Source: JALEFZ01 sp038527485 (lineage in GTDB: Bacteria; Bacteroidota; Bacteroidia; J057). From it: DNA of 64,000 nt. Made by a program: the position numbers and the translations under genes. The notes beneath the pieces were generated by a model, which was not told the DNA's origin, made no database searches, and saw only the letters and a list, made by a program, of their open reading frames with translations. Of this stretch, positions 54,255 through 63,288 are shown one piece after another (the stretch's first letter is position 1; every line of letters begins with the position of its first letter). The DNA is taken from contig JBCBFT010000007.1 of the NCBI GenBank assembly GCA_038527485.1, positions 45,098-109,097 on the forward strand, in the 5' to 3' direction.

Positions 54255-54566
54255 ATGCCAGAAGTAAAACATTATGCGGTAAGAGTTCATGGAGGTCCTA
54301 AAGGAGAAGGGCACAAGATCCGTGCACAGATCCACCTCTTTGATGATAAAAATAAGCTTGTAGGTGTCATAGACTTTTTTGATCCCAAGACGACGCTTCC
54401 CGAAGATGAATCAGGCGAGCTGATTCGCATGGCCCTCCCCAGCGACCAATTGTCGACGATCATCGACATCCTACGCAACGAGAAACCCATCTTCTTAGAG
54501 TGGCAAGATGCCTTGAAAAACGCCTACATCAGCACGACACAAGAACCCGTAGGAGAAGGAGAATAG
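54255..54566 (+). CDS. Small conserved cytoplasmic protein of unknown function
   Basis: 103 residues from ATG 54255 (MPEVKHYAVRVHGGPKGEG); a TTG at 54237 would add 6 residues. No signal peptide, membrane segment or coiled coil. The core HGGPKGEGHKIRAQIHLFDD and IDFFDPKTTLPEDESGELIR is acidic-basic mixed and looks like a small beta-alpha protein. I do not recognise its family. It starts 43 bp after the terminator of trigger factor, so it has its own promoter or depends on readthrough. Confidence 0.65.
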   Translation: MPEVKHYAVRVHGGPKGEGHKIRAQIHLFDDKNKLVGVIDFFDPKTTLPEDESGELIRMALPSDQLSTIIDILRNEKPIFLEWQDALKNAYISTTQEPVGEGE

Positions 54567-54790
54567 ATCGTATTAGCAGATAAAAATCATCTCGTTTTTT
54601 CTGTTAGATAGGCATCTTTTTATAGTTTTTTCTAGATATATCAGTAGGAATAGGATGCCTAAGTGCTTCCCTTTTCATTTAACTTACACCTAATCAAAGA
54701 ATCACGCGGAGAAGCTGTAAATGGAGATTGAGAGCGCATCAAACAAGCTATCCATAGCTTTCCTTCGCATGTATTAAATCAGAGTGAGAC

Positions 54791-56098
54791 ATGAGTCATC
54801 GTATTTTGTGGAGAATATGGATAGGAATGATCTTGTATCTTCCTGTTGTGGGGTTTGCACAGACCTATCCAGATGCCAATCAGTTCATTTTTGCTGATAA
54901 AGAACCCGAACCCCTCAACTTGGCAGAAGTTCAGTCTTCTATCGGATACCCAGAGGACGCACGCTCGAAAGGTATAGAAGGAACGGTTGTCGCACGTGTG
55001 TTGGTAGACAGTACAGGTCGATACATCAAGCATATTATGATCTCTGATCCAGACCCTTCCCTCACCTTTGCTGTAGCAGAAAAGCTGTCCAATCTTCGCT
55101 TTAATCCTGCTGTGGCAGGCGACAAGCCCATCAACTTCTGGGTGAATCTTCCCTTCCGCTTCAAACTGACGGGAGAGACCCTAGCTGAGATCGAGAGTCA
55201 GATTGATGCGATCACGGATAGTTTGACAGGAGATCAGGAGAACTATCAGTTGTGGTATCGTCGTGGGCTACTCTACATGCGTAAGGGTGACTGGGAAAAG
55301 GCGCGTTCAGATCTTGGCGAGAGTTTGGTGTTCAATCCTCGTAAGAATAAGAAGAAAGATCCCACCTTTTTTAAATATTTATTCTTTGCGACTTACTACC
55401 GTGCCAATGTCTACAGCCAAGAAGAGGCTCCAGCGCAAGCTGTGCAAGACTACACCGATGCACTTGCATTCGCCACTGAGATGAAAGCAGCAGATAGTAC
55501 CGTCGCCAAGATCGTGCCTAGCATCTATCTAGAAAGAGGCTACATCCAGTTGCTCGACTCCAACATGACAGCCGCTAAAACAGACCTCCGATGGGTAACC
55601 GAAAATGATGAGGAAAATGCATGTACAGCTTACCAATTGCTGGCAGACATCGCATTAGGAGAAGATGATAAGGAAGCTGTAGTGAATGCCTACACAGGAT
55701 TGATCGAATGTGACCCTGAAAATATCCTCCTGCGATACTCACGCGCGTATTACCGCTCGGAGTTGGGACAGTATGACGAAGCCATCGCCGATTTCAGTGA
55801 AGTTGTACACAAGACAGAAATGACGCCTATCTTGCTGGCCGCGCACAATCGTAAGGGCTGGTGCTACCTCCAGCAGAAGCAATATGACAAGGCGACTATG
55901 GAGCTAGGGGAGACATTGTCTATCAATGTCTTGAACGCCCAAGCGCATTATATTCAAGGGTTGATCTATCTAGATCAAGGATTAACAAATAAAGGCTGTG
56001 AGTCTTTGAGAAAGGCACTCATATATGAGATCGAAGGAGAGGAAAGGGAGGATGCGCTAGAAAAAGCCCAGTCAATCTGTGGATATGAGGGAGACTAA
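54791..56098 (+). CDS. TonB C-terminal domain plus TPR repeats
   Basis: 435 residues. Signal peptide MSHRILWRIWIGMILYLPVV to the GFAQ site. Residues about 40-130 form a TonB C-terminal domain (YPEDARSKGIEGTVVARVL, FNPAVAGDKPINFWVNLPF), then six to seven TPR units (YQLWYRRGLLYMRKGDWEKA, ILLRYSRAYYRSELGQYDE, NRKGWCYLQQKQYDKA). It lacks the N-terminal anchor and proline spacer of classical TonB. It therefore may bind periplasmic partners instead of energising receptors. It has its own unit and ends in a terminator shared with the convergent proline dehydrogenase. Confidence 0.85.
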   Translation: MSHRILWRIWIGMILYLPVVGFAQTYPDANQFIFADKEPEPLNLAEVQSSIGYPEDARSKGIEGTVVARVLVDSTGRYIKHIMISDPDPSLTFAVAEKLSNLRFNPAVAGDKPINFWVNLPFRFKLTGETLAEIESQIDAITDSLTGDQENYQLWYRRGLLYMRKGDWEKARSDLGESLVFNPRKNKKKDPTFFKYLFFATYYRANVYSQEEAPAQAVQDYTDALAFATEMKAADSTVAKIVPSIYLERGYIQLLDSNMTAAKTDLRWVTENDEENACTAYQLLADIALGEDDKEAVVNAYTGLIECDPENILLRYSRAYYRSELGQYDEAIADFSEVVHKTEMTPILLAAHNRKGWCYLQQKQYDKATMELGETLSINVLNAQAHYIQGLIYLDQGLTNKGCESLRKALIYEIEGEEREDALEKAQSICGYEGD

Positions 56099-56120
56099 TT
56101 TTGTACAGACAAGATAAAAG

Positions 56121-56160
56121 AACATCCTGTAGTGAACGATGCTACAGGATGTTTTTATTT
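56121..56160. terminator. Terminator between TonB-TPR and proline dehydrogenase genes
   Basis: 12-bp stem AACATCCTGTAG / CTACAGGATGTT with a 9-nt loop, followed by TTTATTTTC. The convergent genes are separated by 107 bp. Confidence 0.85.
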
Positions 56161-56205
56161 TCATATGGATGGAGGGAGCGCACTTGCGATCATCTGTCTT
56201 CTTCA

Positions 56206-57393
56206 TCACACTTTCCTCCGCTTCACCTCTTCTGCCAGTAGGCGAACCTCCCGGCTAGACTGACCTGCGATCGAGGTGTTTTCTTCTGCACGGCGCATCA
56301 AATAGGGCATGACAGCTTTTACGGGACCGTAGGGTAGGTATTTGGCTACATTGTAGCCAGCATGGGCGAGGTTGAAGGAGATGTTGTCGGACATACCCAG
56401 CAGTTGTGCAAACCATATTCGGGTATCTTGTGGCTCTAGGCCCTTTTGTCTCATCAACTCTGTGAGGTGGAGGCTACTGGCGTCGTTGTGCGTGCCAGCG
56501 CAGACTGCTACATGCTCTATATTCTCTATACACAGTGCCAAAGCGGCATCGTAGTCCCTGTCTGTAGCTGCTTTGCTGGGCTGCATAGGGTCTTTGTAGC
56601 CCTTCTCCTCGGCTCTTCTGGATTCTTTCTCTAGATAGGCACCGCGAACCAGCTTTACCGCCAAGATGTATCCTTTCTCTTTGCTGTCTTGAATGAGCTT
56701 CTTGAGATAGGCTAGACGATCCCATCTGTACAGTTGGATCGTTTGCCAGACAATAGGGGCAGCCTGGTTGTATCTTTCCATGAGGTCTTCCACCAGTCGA
56801 TCTATGGGATCTTGTATCCACGTTTCTTCTGCATCTACAAAGATGGGCGTCTCTTTGGCTGACGCGGCTTCGGCAATGGTCTGAAGGCGGAGGATCACAC
56901 GATCCCAAGCTTCTTGCTCGTTGGGCGAGAGGGACTCTCCCAGGTGTAGTTTCTCCATGATGGGGAAGCTAGCCAGCCCCGTCATTTTGAGGGCGCTGAA
57001 AGCGACCTCTTCATGTGCATGCCCATGGTCGATGGTGCGAAGGATTTCTTCTTTGGTTGCTTCGTATCCCTTTTCATTTTTCTCTCCCTCTACCGAATAG
57101 TCCATGATGGTATGGACCCCAAATTTTTTCAAATAAGCAGACGTACGCGCAGTATCCGTAAGAGATTCTCCCCCCACAAATAATTCAAATATCGTATTCT
57201 TGACGACTCCCTTCACAGGCAGACCGATCTGAAACGCCCAGGTCAGCATCTTAGGACCGACCTTCGTGAGGAAGGGGTTGTCTATCATTCGAAACATCCA
57301 ATAGGTCCTGCTGAGCTTGGCATTGGACATGGCCTGAAAAGCGAGTTCTGTGTTCGTGAAATCAATGGGTGGCGCAACCGTTTCCTTTTCCAT
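56206..57393 (-). CDS. Proline dehydrogenase
   Basis: 395 residues, the length of stand-alone bacterial ProDH. Contains the FAD-barrel motifs: AVKLVRGAYLEKESRRAEEK (substrate arginine/lysine) and DYDAALALCIENIEH; also AVCAGTHNDASS and the end segment FNLAHAGYNVAKYLPYGPV with YLMRRAEEN. It oxidises proline to pyrroline-5-carboxylate using FAD, probably peripherally membrane-attached and feeding electrons to the quinone pool. A P5C dehydrogenase is not in the window. Confidence 0.92.
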   Translation of the reverse strand: MEKETVAPPIDFTNTELAFQAMSNAKLSRTYWMFRMIDNPFLTKVGPKMLTWAFQIGLPVKGVVKNTIFELFVGGESLTDTARTSAYLKKFGVHTIMDYSVEGEKNEKGYEATKEEILRTIDHGHAHEEVAFSALKMTGLASFPIMEKLHLGESLSPNEQEAWDRVILRLQTIAEAASAKETPIFVDAEETWIQDPIDRLVEDLMERYNQAAPIVWQTIQLYRWDRLAYLKKLIQDSKEKGYILAVKLVRGAYLEKESRRAEEKGYKDPMQPSKAATDRDYDAALALCIENIEHVAVCAGTHNDASSLHLTELMRQKGLEPQDTRIWFAQLLGMSDNISFNLAHAGYNVAKYLPYGPVKAVMPYLMRRAEENTSIAGQSSREVRLLAEEVKRRKV

Positions 57394-58002
57394 CTGCAGC
57401 GATTTTTATCTGAGAAAATAAAGTGATTTATAGTTAGTTCATGGACATTGGCGGAAAAGTGATCAGCAAAGATCAAGACCTATTATTTCTTGATGAAATC
57501 GCCTCCCATTCCCCAGAAAAGATGATTTTTTACCTTCTCCTCTCCGCAATATATGCGTATGTGCCATAAAAAACACAGGAATTTATGCTTTGTTTTTTCG
57601 AAGTAAGACTCTTTTTCAAAAAAAGAAAAATATGTTCTTATCCCCTGATGGATAGTTATTTGCATTGTCTCAATGTATAAGAACAAACGCTAACATTTTA
57701 TTAAAGAAATACTGAAATCCATAGATTTTTATCGGGAGAATGATCGAAGGAGATGGATGGATTCTTTAGGGAATAATATGCTGGTATGGGCTAGGGCAAT
57801 CCCAGACTCAAAAATCGGGGCGGCGATAGATTCAATAGGTATCTGCTTCCTCTAAATTGTATCTGGAGCATAGATTACGCTTCAGTTACAAACTGAAGGG
57901 CGCCACTTCTGTGCTTAGTAGGAAGATGTACGTACGGGACGATCTTGAACTTAGAGACTGGGATCGGGCAAGCCATCACTTAAAAATTATCTTACGCTTT
58001 AT
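57394..58002. other. Gene-poor region containing repeat copy B
   Basis: About 610 bp. No credible gene; a 67-codon frame at 57483-57686 on the minus strand lacks any recognisable feature. The two-hairpin repeat element occupies 57841-57905. Confidence 0.4.
57841..57905 (+). repeat. Dispersed two-hairpin element, copy B
   Basis: Contains CTTCAGTTACAAACTGAAG (57880-57898), a perfect palindrome identical to that in copy A (reverse strand), and ATTGTATCTGGAG (57856-57868), the other half of copy A's second hairpin, which is degraded here on its left arm. Overall order and spacing match copy A at 40001-40067 with small differences. No transposase is in the window. Confidence 0.75.
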
Positions 58003-58605
58003 TTACTTCGTCCGTACCATTCGATCTTCCACAGATTTCAATGCCTCGGAGTCCACGAGAGGAGGAGGGATAAAAGCAAGCTTTCGAGGTTCTGCCGAAA
58101 GATAAAAGTACTCTAAACTCTTTTTCCCAGGCTGGTAGTTCAGGCGGTTGGTAAGATCCAATTCGATTTCTGTCTCGTCAGCGAGTAGGGTATCGGTTCC
58201 TGGTGTAAGGGACTTAATGATGTTTTCGTGAAAGACAGAGTAAGACTGATGATCACTCACATATCGATAAGATTCCTCTCCTTCAGTGAAAAACGGCTCA
58301 ATCTCTGCCTTGTCTCCCTCTCTCCAGAAGAATCGGTCTTTCCGCCAGCCGACATTGAGGGCCGTGGAGGTCTCCAGATAGCCACTATCGGGAATGATAA
58401 TCTGTTGGACCCCGTCGATCTCAGGTAGGGCAGGAGCGTGGGGGACGCTGTATTTGATTTTGATCCAGCCTGTATAATCCTCTGGGAGGAAAAAGTCACG
58501 ATCTGGGGCTTTGAACCATAGCCACATACCCAGGTAAGCAATGGCACAATTGATGAACCCAATCAATATGATGATTTCGACTTTTTTAAGCTTTCTTTTG
58601 AACAT
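58003..58605 (-). CDS. Membrane-anchored protein, DUF6843-like
   Basis: 200 residues. N-terminal anchor (KKVEIIILIGFINCAIAYLG, one membrane segment, then a short FKAPDR linker) and an exported beta-rich domain with FFLPEDYTGWIKIKYSVPHA, IIIPDSGYLETSTA and FFWREGDKAEIEPFFTEGEE. That opening motif resembles the DUF6843 group, a family of unknown function. The C-terminal segment has LIPPPL-type hydrophobic turns. It is separated by 130 bp from the upstream gene on the same strand, so co-transcription is only possible. Confidence 0.65.
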   Translation of the reverse strand: MFKRKLKKVEIIILIGFINCAIAYLGMWLWFKAPDRDFFLPEDYTGWIKIKYSVPHAPALPEIDGVQQIIIPDSGYLETSTALNVGWRKDRFFWREGDKAEIEPFFTEGEESYRYVSDHQSYSVFHENIIKSLTPGTDTLLADETEIELDLTNRLNYQPGKKSLEYFYLSAEPRKLAFIPPPLVDSEALKSVEDRMVRTK

Positions 58606-58735
58606 AAAACGATTGATAGCAGCTTGAGGCGATACTTCCTTCTTACTCTTGACAGACGGATAGACTTAAATCTCTATTGTACATTTACCTACAGAAGTAA
58701 AAATATACCATTAAGTTTATACGTAGGCTGCGAAA

Positions 58736-59437
58736 TTAAGGATTCTTCACATCATTCCATCTACTCAAAATCAATTTGTCGAAAGGCGTCCACAAAACAG
58801 CAGGCAGTCCAGCTTGTTTGAAGCCACGGTTGAGCCAGTCGTTGCAAGTATAGAACACATGATAGGTATAACCTGCCTCTATGAAGCCGTCATTGCCTGC
58901 GTGGTGGTCTTTGCAGCAGTTGATGTGTATACTTCTGCCATCGGCATCGAGTCTTAGCGTTTCGACGAGATAGCGGACGAGGGATTGATATTGTTCAGGA
59001 GAAACTTTGAGGGTGGTATACTTGATCTTATTTACAGGAGGTGTATCGAAGGAGATGGTGTGCATAGCAGAAGCGGTCGGTAGAAAGAGCGAAGCCAGCG
59101 TGACAGAGGCACTGAGATCACCCCAGGTAGGCGTCGTGATATAAAAGGCGCTGTCTCCCCAACCAAAAGCAAGGTAGTTGCCTAGATGGGCATTGTCATA
59201 CTGGGTAGCATCCAAAATAGTATGCCAATCAAATACTTCATTCTCAATGGGGAGCACCACATCCAGATGGATGCCTGTCGTGTATATGGCGATTTCGATT
59301 CCGTCAGGATCTTCTTCAAAGTCATGGTTTGCTGGAATTAAACCAAGAATAGCACCTGTCAGACAATACATCAATATGAGTGCGAGGAGTATCAAGAGGG
59401 GCCGAAAAAGCCACTTTCGTAGGAGTTTCATGATCAC
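58736..59437 (-). CDS. DUF2459/TIGR02117 family membrane-anchored protein
   Basis: 233 residues. N-terminal membrane segment (LLILLALILMYCLTGAILGLIP) and a periplasmic domain. Hallmarks are HLDVVLPIENEVFDW, YLAFGWGDSAFYITTPTWGD, a HINCCKDHH stretch and FYTCNDWLNRGFKQAGLPAVLW. This agrees with the DUF2459 family, distantly like NlpC/P60 cysteine peptidases (the Cys-Asn-Asp-Trp motif); an enzyme role is an inference. Start at 59437, alternative ATG 6 bp downstream. It diverges from the mscS gene. Confidence 0.85.
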   Translation of the reverse strand: MIMKLLRKWLFRPLLILLALILMYCLTGAILGLIPANHDFEEDPDGIEIAIYTTGIHLDVVLPIENEVFDWHTILDATQYDNAHLGNYLAFGWGDSAFYITTPTWGDLSASVTLASLFLPTASAMHTISFDTPPVNKIKYTTLKVSPEQYQSLVRYLVETLRLDADGRSIHINCCKDHHAGNDGFIEAGYTYHVFYTCNDWLNRGFKQAGLPAVLWTPFDKLILSRWNDVKNP

Positions 59438-59480
59438 AGGGTTTTAATAGGGTGTGCTATCATTCTGTAAGAAGAATACT

Positions 59481-59488
59481 TAGATTTG
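59481..59488 (+). promoter_or_regulatory. -7 box (TAGATTTG) upstream of mscS gene
   Basis: Exact TAnnTTTG match, 23 bp before the ATG at 59512. The -33 element is not clear. Confidence 0.4.
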
Positions 59489-59511
59489 CGCAATCACAAA
59501 TCAACCCTAAT

Positions 59512-61101
59512 ATGCATCTTTTTTTCCGTACTGTTCTCCTATTCCTTTTGTCTCTTTGTTTGTTGGATATCCAGGCCCAGACCGATTCAATGGCCCTTCC
59601 TACCCCATATCCATTGGATAATCCCAGGAATGCCGTTTCGAGACATCTTTATTACCTCAATAATGATGAAGGGCAAGAGAACCCCGCATTGGCAGCGGAA
59701 GCACTATCACTGGAAGGTATTACAGAAGCCGAGCGATTGGATCTATCCCTGAAACTCAAACAGATCTTCGATGCCAAGGGAACGGAAATTAAGACTGCAC
59801 TGATTCCAGATAATGCCGATTACGTGGATTCTATTAGGCAGATTGCCATCTACCAGGTAGCTCCTGAGCCATATCCTGAGCTTTTTGTCAAACGAAACCC
59901 CAAAGACGGAAAGTGGCGGTATGCACCAGAATCCGTAGCAGAAATCGAGAAGATACATAAGCGCGTCGTGCCTTCATTTGCCGCTTTGCTGCAAGATATT
60001 TTACCAGGATTTACCAGAGGGCGAATCTTGGGCGTACAGATATGGCAATATCTAGGTCTGATCCTTATTGGTTTCTTCTCATGGTTGATCTACAGGGTAT
60101 TGATGTGGGCCTTTGACAAGTTGACTACACGCGTAGTCCCTTGGATCAAAGAATATACTGCCCTCAATCCCAAGTTGGTGCATCCTGTCACACAACCACT
60201 TAGCTTATATCTGATCACATGGTTGTTGAGGGAAGTATTCATTCCTGCATTGATTCTCCCTATCTCTGTAAGCAAGTACCTCATCTTGATTCTTACGGTT
60301 ATCGCTCCGATTGTAGGTGTGATTGTCTTCTATCGACTGATAGACTTGGTGGCGGATCTTTTTCTGAAGCTCGCAGGTAAAACCGATTCGATGATGGACG
60401 ATCAGGCCGTACCACTCATTGCGCGCGCAGCTAAGCTGGTTGTGGTGACCTTTGGTTTGCTCTTTGTCCTTCAGGGCTTTGGGGTAAATGTGACGGCACT
60501 TCTTGCTGGGGTATCCATCGGTGGTTTGGCTGTGGCACTTGCTGCTCAAGAGACTGTACGGAATTTCATCGGGTCACTGACCATTTTCTCAGATCGTCCT
60601 TTTGTCGTCGGAGATTTCATCGAAACCTCCAATTTCTCGGGAGTCGTCGTCGAAGTCGGGGTACGATCCTCGCGGGTGCGTGCATTGGACGGAGCACAGA
60701 TCACCGTCCCCAATGGAAAACTCGTAGATATGATCATCACCAATCATGGGGTCCGCACGTACAGGCGATACGCGACAAGCCTAGGTGTTACCTATGATAC
60801 CTCTCCTGATATATTGGAAGCTTTTGTAGATGGGGTGAAAAAAATCGCGACAGATCATGAATTGGTTCGAACAGACAGTGTGACTGTGCAGTTTCATGAA
60901 ATGGCTGACTCGTCTTTAAATATTTTCTTTGCTGCCATTTATGAGACACAGGATTATGGGGCGTGGCTCAAGGCGAGGCAGGAAGTATTCTTAGCTGTTA
61001 TGCGTTTAGCTGAAGAAAAAGGCGTCAACTTTGCTTTTCCTTCTACTTCTGTTTACATCGAAAGTATGCCAGAAGCAGGCGGCCCAGACATTCAATCATA
61101 A
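59512..61101 (+). CDS. MscS-family mechanosensitive channel
   Basis: 529 residues from ATG 59512 (MHLFFRTVLLFLLSLCLLD, signal ending QAQ); an upstream start at 59452 would put 20 residues before the signal and is rejected. A periplasmic N-terminal domain (about 25-175) precedes three or four membrane segments (about 180-202, 230-250, 257-280). The pore helix then bears the MscS signature: GGLAVALAAQETVRNFIGS, followed by DRPFVVGDFIE and the cytoplasmic alpha/beta domain. It releases solutes on osmotic downshock. mnmD begins 3 bp later. Confidence 0.9.
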   Translation: MHLFFRTVLLFLLSLCLLDIQAQTDSMALPTPYPLDNPRNAVSRHLYYLNNDEGQENPALAAEALSLEGITEAERLDLSLKLKQIFDAKGTEIKTALIPDNADYVDSIRQIAIYQVAPEPYPELFVKRNPKDGKWRYAPESVAEIEKIHKRVVPSFAALLQDILPGFTRGRILGVQIWQYLGLILIGFFSWLIYRVLMWAFDKLTTRVVPWIKEYTALNPKLVHPVTQPLSLYLITWLLREVFIPALILPISVSKYLILILTVIAPIVGVIVFYRLIDLVADLFLKLAGKTDSMMDDQAVPLIARAAKLVVVTFGLLFVLQGFGVNVTALLAGVSIGGLAVALAAQETVRNFIGSLTIFSDRPFVVGDFIETSNFSGVVVEVGVRSSRVRALDGAQITVPNGKLVDMIITNHGVRTYRRYATSLGVTYDTSPDILEAFVDGVKKIATDHELVRTDSVTVQFHEMADSSLNIFFAAIYETQDYGAWLKARQEVFLAVMRLAEEKGVNFAFPSTSVYIESMPEAGGPDIQS

Positions 61102-61104
61102 ACA

Positions 61105-61794
61105 ATGGATCAACAATCTTCAAAGGTGGCACGGGTAAATCATACACTGAGCAAGGACGGTTCGTCGACCTTGTGGGCACCCGATTTTGATGAGCACTAT
61201 CACTCCGTACATGGTGCGCTGACGGAGTCTCTCCATGTCTTCATTGAAGCAGGGCTTCGCCATGTGGAGGCTGGAGCAACTCCTCTGCATATATTTGAGA
61301 TGGGATTCGGTACGGGCCTCAATGCACTCTTGACATTGGCACATCGAGAAGCACGTCCGATATACTATACGAGTTTGGAGTTGTACCCACTACAAGAAGC
61401 GCAATGGAGTACTTTAAACTATGGAGAGGCTACGGGACATCCCAAAGCTTCCGTTTGGTTACAGGAATTGCATGAGGCGAAGTGGGGAGAGTATGTGGAA
61501 ATAGAGGAGGGATTTTTTCTCAGAAAGCAAGAAGTAGATCTGCTGAGTTATGAAGAGGAGCAGGAAATAGATGTGGTCTACTTTGATGCTTTTGCGCCCA
61601 GTTCTCAGCCCGAGCTATGGACACCTGAGGTCATGAAGAAAATCTTTGACTTGTGTCGGTCAGGAGCCATCTTTACCACTTACTCTGCCAAGGGAGATGT
61701 GAGACGGGCACTAATGGCGGCAGGTTTTGATGTAGCTAAGATCCCTGGCCCTCCAGGAAAACGCGAGATGCTACGCGCAACCAAACCCTTTTAG
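61105..61794 (+). CDS. mnmD: tRNA (mnm5s2U34) methyltransferase MnmD
   Basis: 229 residues, cytoplasmic. SAM-dependent methyltransferase with FEMGFGTGLNALLTL and the catalytic stretch DVVYFDAFAPSSQPELWTPEV, YSAKGDVRRALMAAGF and PPGKREMLRA. This corresponds to the stand-alone MnmD domain of MnmC, which makes the final methylation of 5-methylaminomethyl-2-thiouridine at the wobble base of certain tRNAs. It lacks the MnmC FAD domain. It is 3 bp behind mscS, so co-transcribed. Confidence 0.92.
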   Translation: MDQQSSKVARVNHTLSKDGSSTLWAPDFDEHYHSVHGALTESLHVFIEAGLRHVEAGATPLHIFEMGFGTGLNALLTLAHREARPIYYTSLELYPLQEAQWSTLNYGEATGHPKASVWLQELHEAKWGEYVEIEEGFFLRKQEVDLLSYEEEQEIDVVYFDAFAPSSQPELWTPEVMKKIFDLCRSGAIFTTYSAKGDVRRALMAAGFDVAKIPGPPGKREMLRATKPF

Positions 61795-61983
61795 AGGTAG
61801 GAATAACCATTGACAGATGAATTTTGGCCTCAAATGTAGGATACATTGGCTAGTCAAGGCTGGACTTCTATATTGGGCGAGAATAAATCCAGGCGGATGA
61901 ACATTTGCGCTTCCGTACCATAGGAAAAAGAGAAATAGCTGAAGGAATTATTGGAAAATAGGTTGTTGTCATATAAGAATCGA

Positions 61984-63000
61984 ATGCGTTGGGGGAGCAG
62001 TTGGCTTCTTTGTCTGGTGATGTGGTTAGGAATAGCTTGTGAAGCCCCTGTCCATCACTATCAGTATGGATACTTTTCACAGGAAAGTCGTAAACCCAAT
62101 GCACAGGAACGAGAATTGCTAAAATCTGGCCAGCAGCTTCAAAAAGTGTACCTCCCTCTTTTTCAGATCGATTGGGACTGGCGTCAAGAGGCTCCCGTCC
62201 CTTTGAAGAGCCAGAAAATCAATTACGATGTGTTTCCGCCTCACTACGTCTGTGTACCAGTGATCAGTGGTACGGAGCGCATGCTGGATCGTTTGACACC
62301 TGAAGACCAGGATCAACTGATCGAACAGATGGTGCTGCGCATACAGTCGCTTACCCAAAAGGAAAAACTACAAGAAATCCTGCTACAGATCAGTTGGCAT
62401 TCGGGCAATTTTCCTGCGCTTTCCTATTTGATTGAGGAGCTACGAGCGAAGCTAGATGTAAGGGTGGGAATCGTACTACCGCTTCACTATCTCCGCTTCG
62501 GAAATGAGACAGGTGTCCCGCCAGCAGATTTTGCCGTATTGAATCTGTATGATCAGTTGAGTTTGCAAGTCATCAGCGAAAAAGAGAGCATCATTTCTAC
62601 AGATTTGATTCAGCCTTATTTGATGGGCTTCTCTCAGTACGCTCTTCCCATTGAGGTGGCGATTCCTTCTGGAAATTGGGGCTTGGTCATCCGAAACAAC
62701 GAACCCATGGTGATTCTCCCCAGTGTGCGGCGCGCGTTATTTGACGACCCCTACGCTTTCCGATTTTTGGATGAGTATCTGATCAAGGTTCAGCGTGATA
62801 CGTATTTCCAAGGTTTATATCTAAAGAAAGGCGACTTCATCCGCATCGATGTCATTCGGATGACCCAGTTAAAGGAGACCCTACGTTTCATCCGTCCCTT
62901 TATACAGACCGACACTTTTCAGATCAATTTGATGCAAGCAGGCCCTGAAGGACAACCCCCACTATTCATTGATTCTTTAGAAAGTTGGCTTTCGAATTAA
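61984..63000 (+). CDS. Unrecognised lipoprotein
   Basis: 338 residues from ATG 61984 (MRWGSSWLLCLVMWLGIACE), where LGIAC is the lipobox with Cys19; the TTG at 61951 would add an 11-residue leader. After an early aromatic stretch (HHYQYGYFSQESRK), the protein has an amylase/chitinase-like barrel flavour: YDVFPPHYVCVPVISGTERM and LLQISWHSGNFPALSYLIEE, then VRVGIVLPLHYLRFGN, and FAVLNLYDQLSLQVIS with one more FDDPYAFRFLDEYL. A TIM-barrel (GH18-like) fold is an inference from the strand-helix rhythm; no catalytic DxE pair was found. It follows mnmD by 189 bp. Confidence 0.65.
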   Translation: MRWGSSWLLCLVMWLGIACEAPVHHYQYGYFSQESRKPNAQERELLKSGQQLQKVYLPLFQIDWDWRQEAPVPLKSQKINYDVFPPHYVCVPVISGTERMLDRLTPEDQDQLIEQMVLRIQSLTQKEKLQEILLQISWHSGNFPALSYLIEELRAKLDVRVGIVLPLHYLRFGNETGVPPADFAVLNLYDQLSLQVISEKESIISTDLIQPYLMGFSQYALPIEVAIPSGNWGLVIRNNEPMVILPSVRRALFDDPYAFRFLDEYLIKVQRDTYFQGLYLKKGDFIRIDVIRMTQLKETLRFIRPFIQTDTFQINLMQAGPEGQPPLFIDSLESWLSN

Positions 63001-63288
63001 GCCCCTGTTTGAAACTTCAAATCTGTGAAAAGTTTGTGCTTTCAGAACCTGAACTTCATCTATTTTGATCGATTTAGCCCTCTAAATCTCACAAAATAGC
63101 TTTCGTCAGAACCTAACCTCTCTGCCTTTTAGCTAGATTTTTATTGTTCCAAACAGAGTCTAAGTTATAGAATAGACGCTATTTATTTCCCTTTTGTGTA
63201 GCTCAGTAGACGCTGAAGATGGTTTTTTGGGGTTAATATGCATATTGTATGAGCATAAAGATCCATCTATAATCAGCATCCTTTATAA

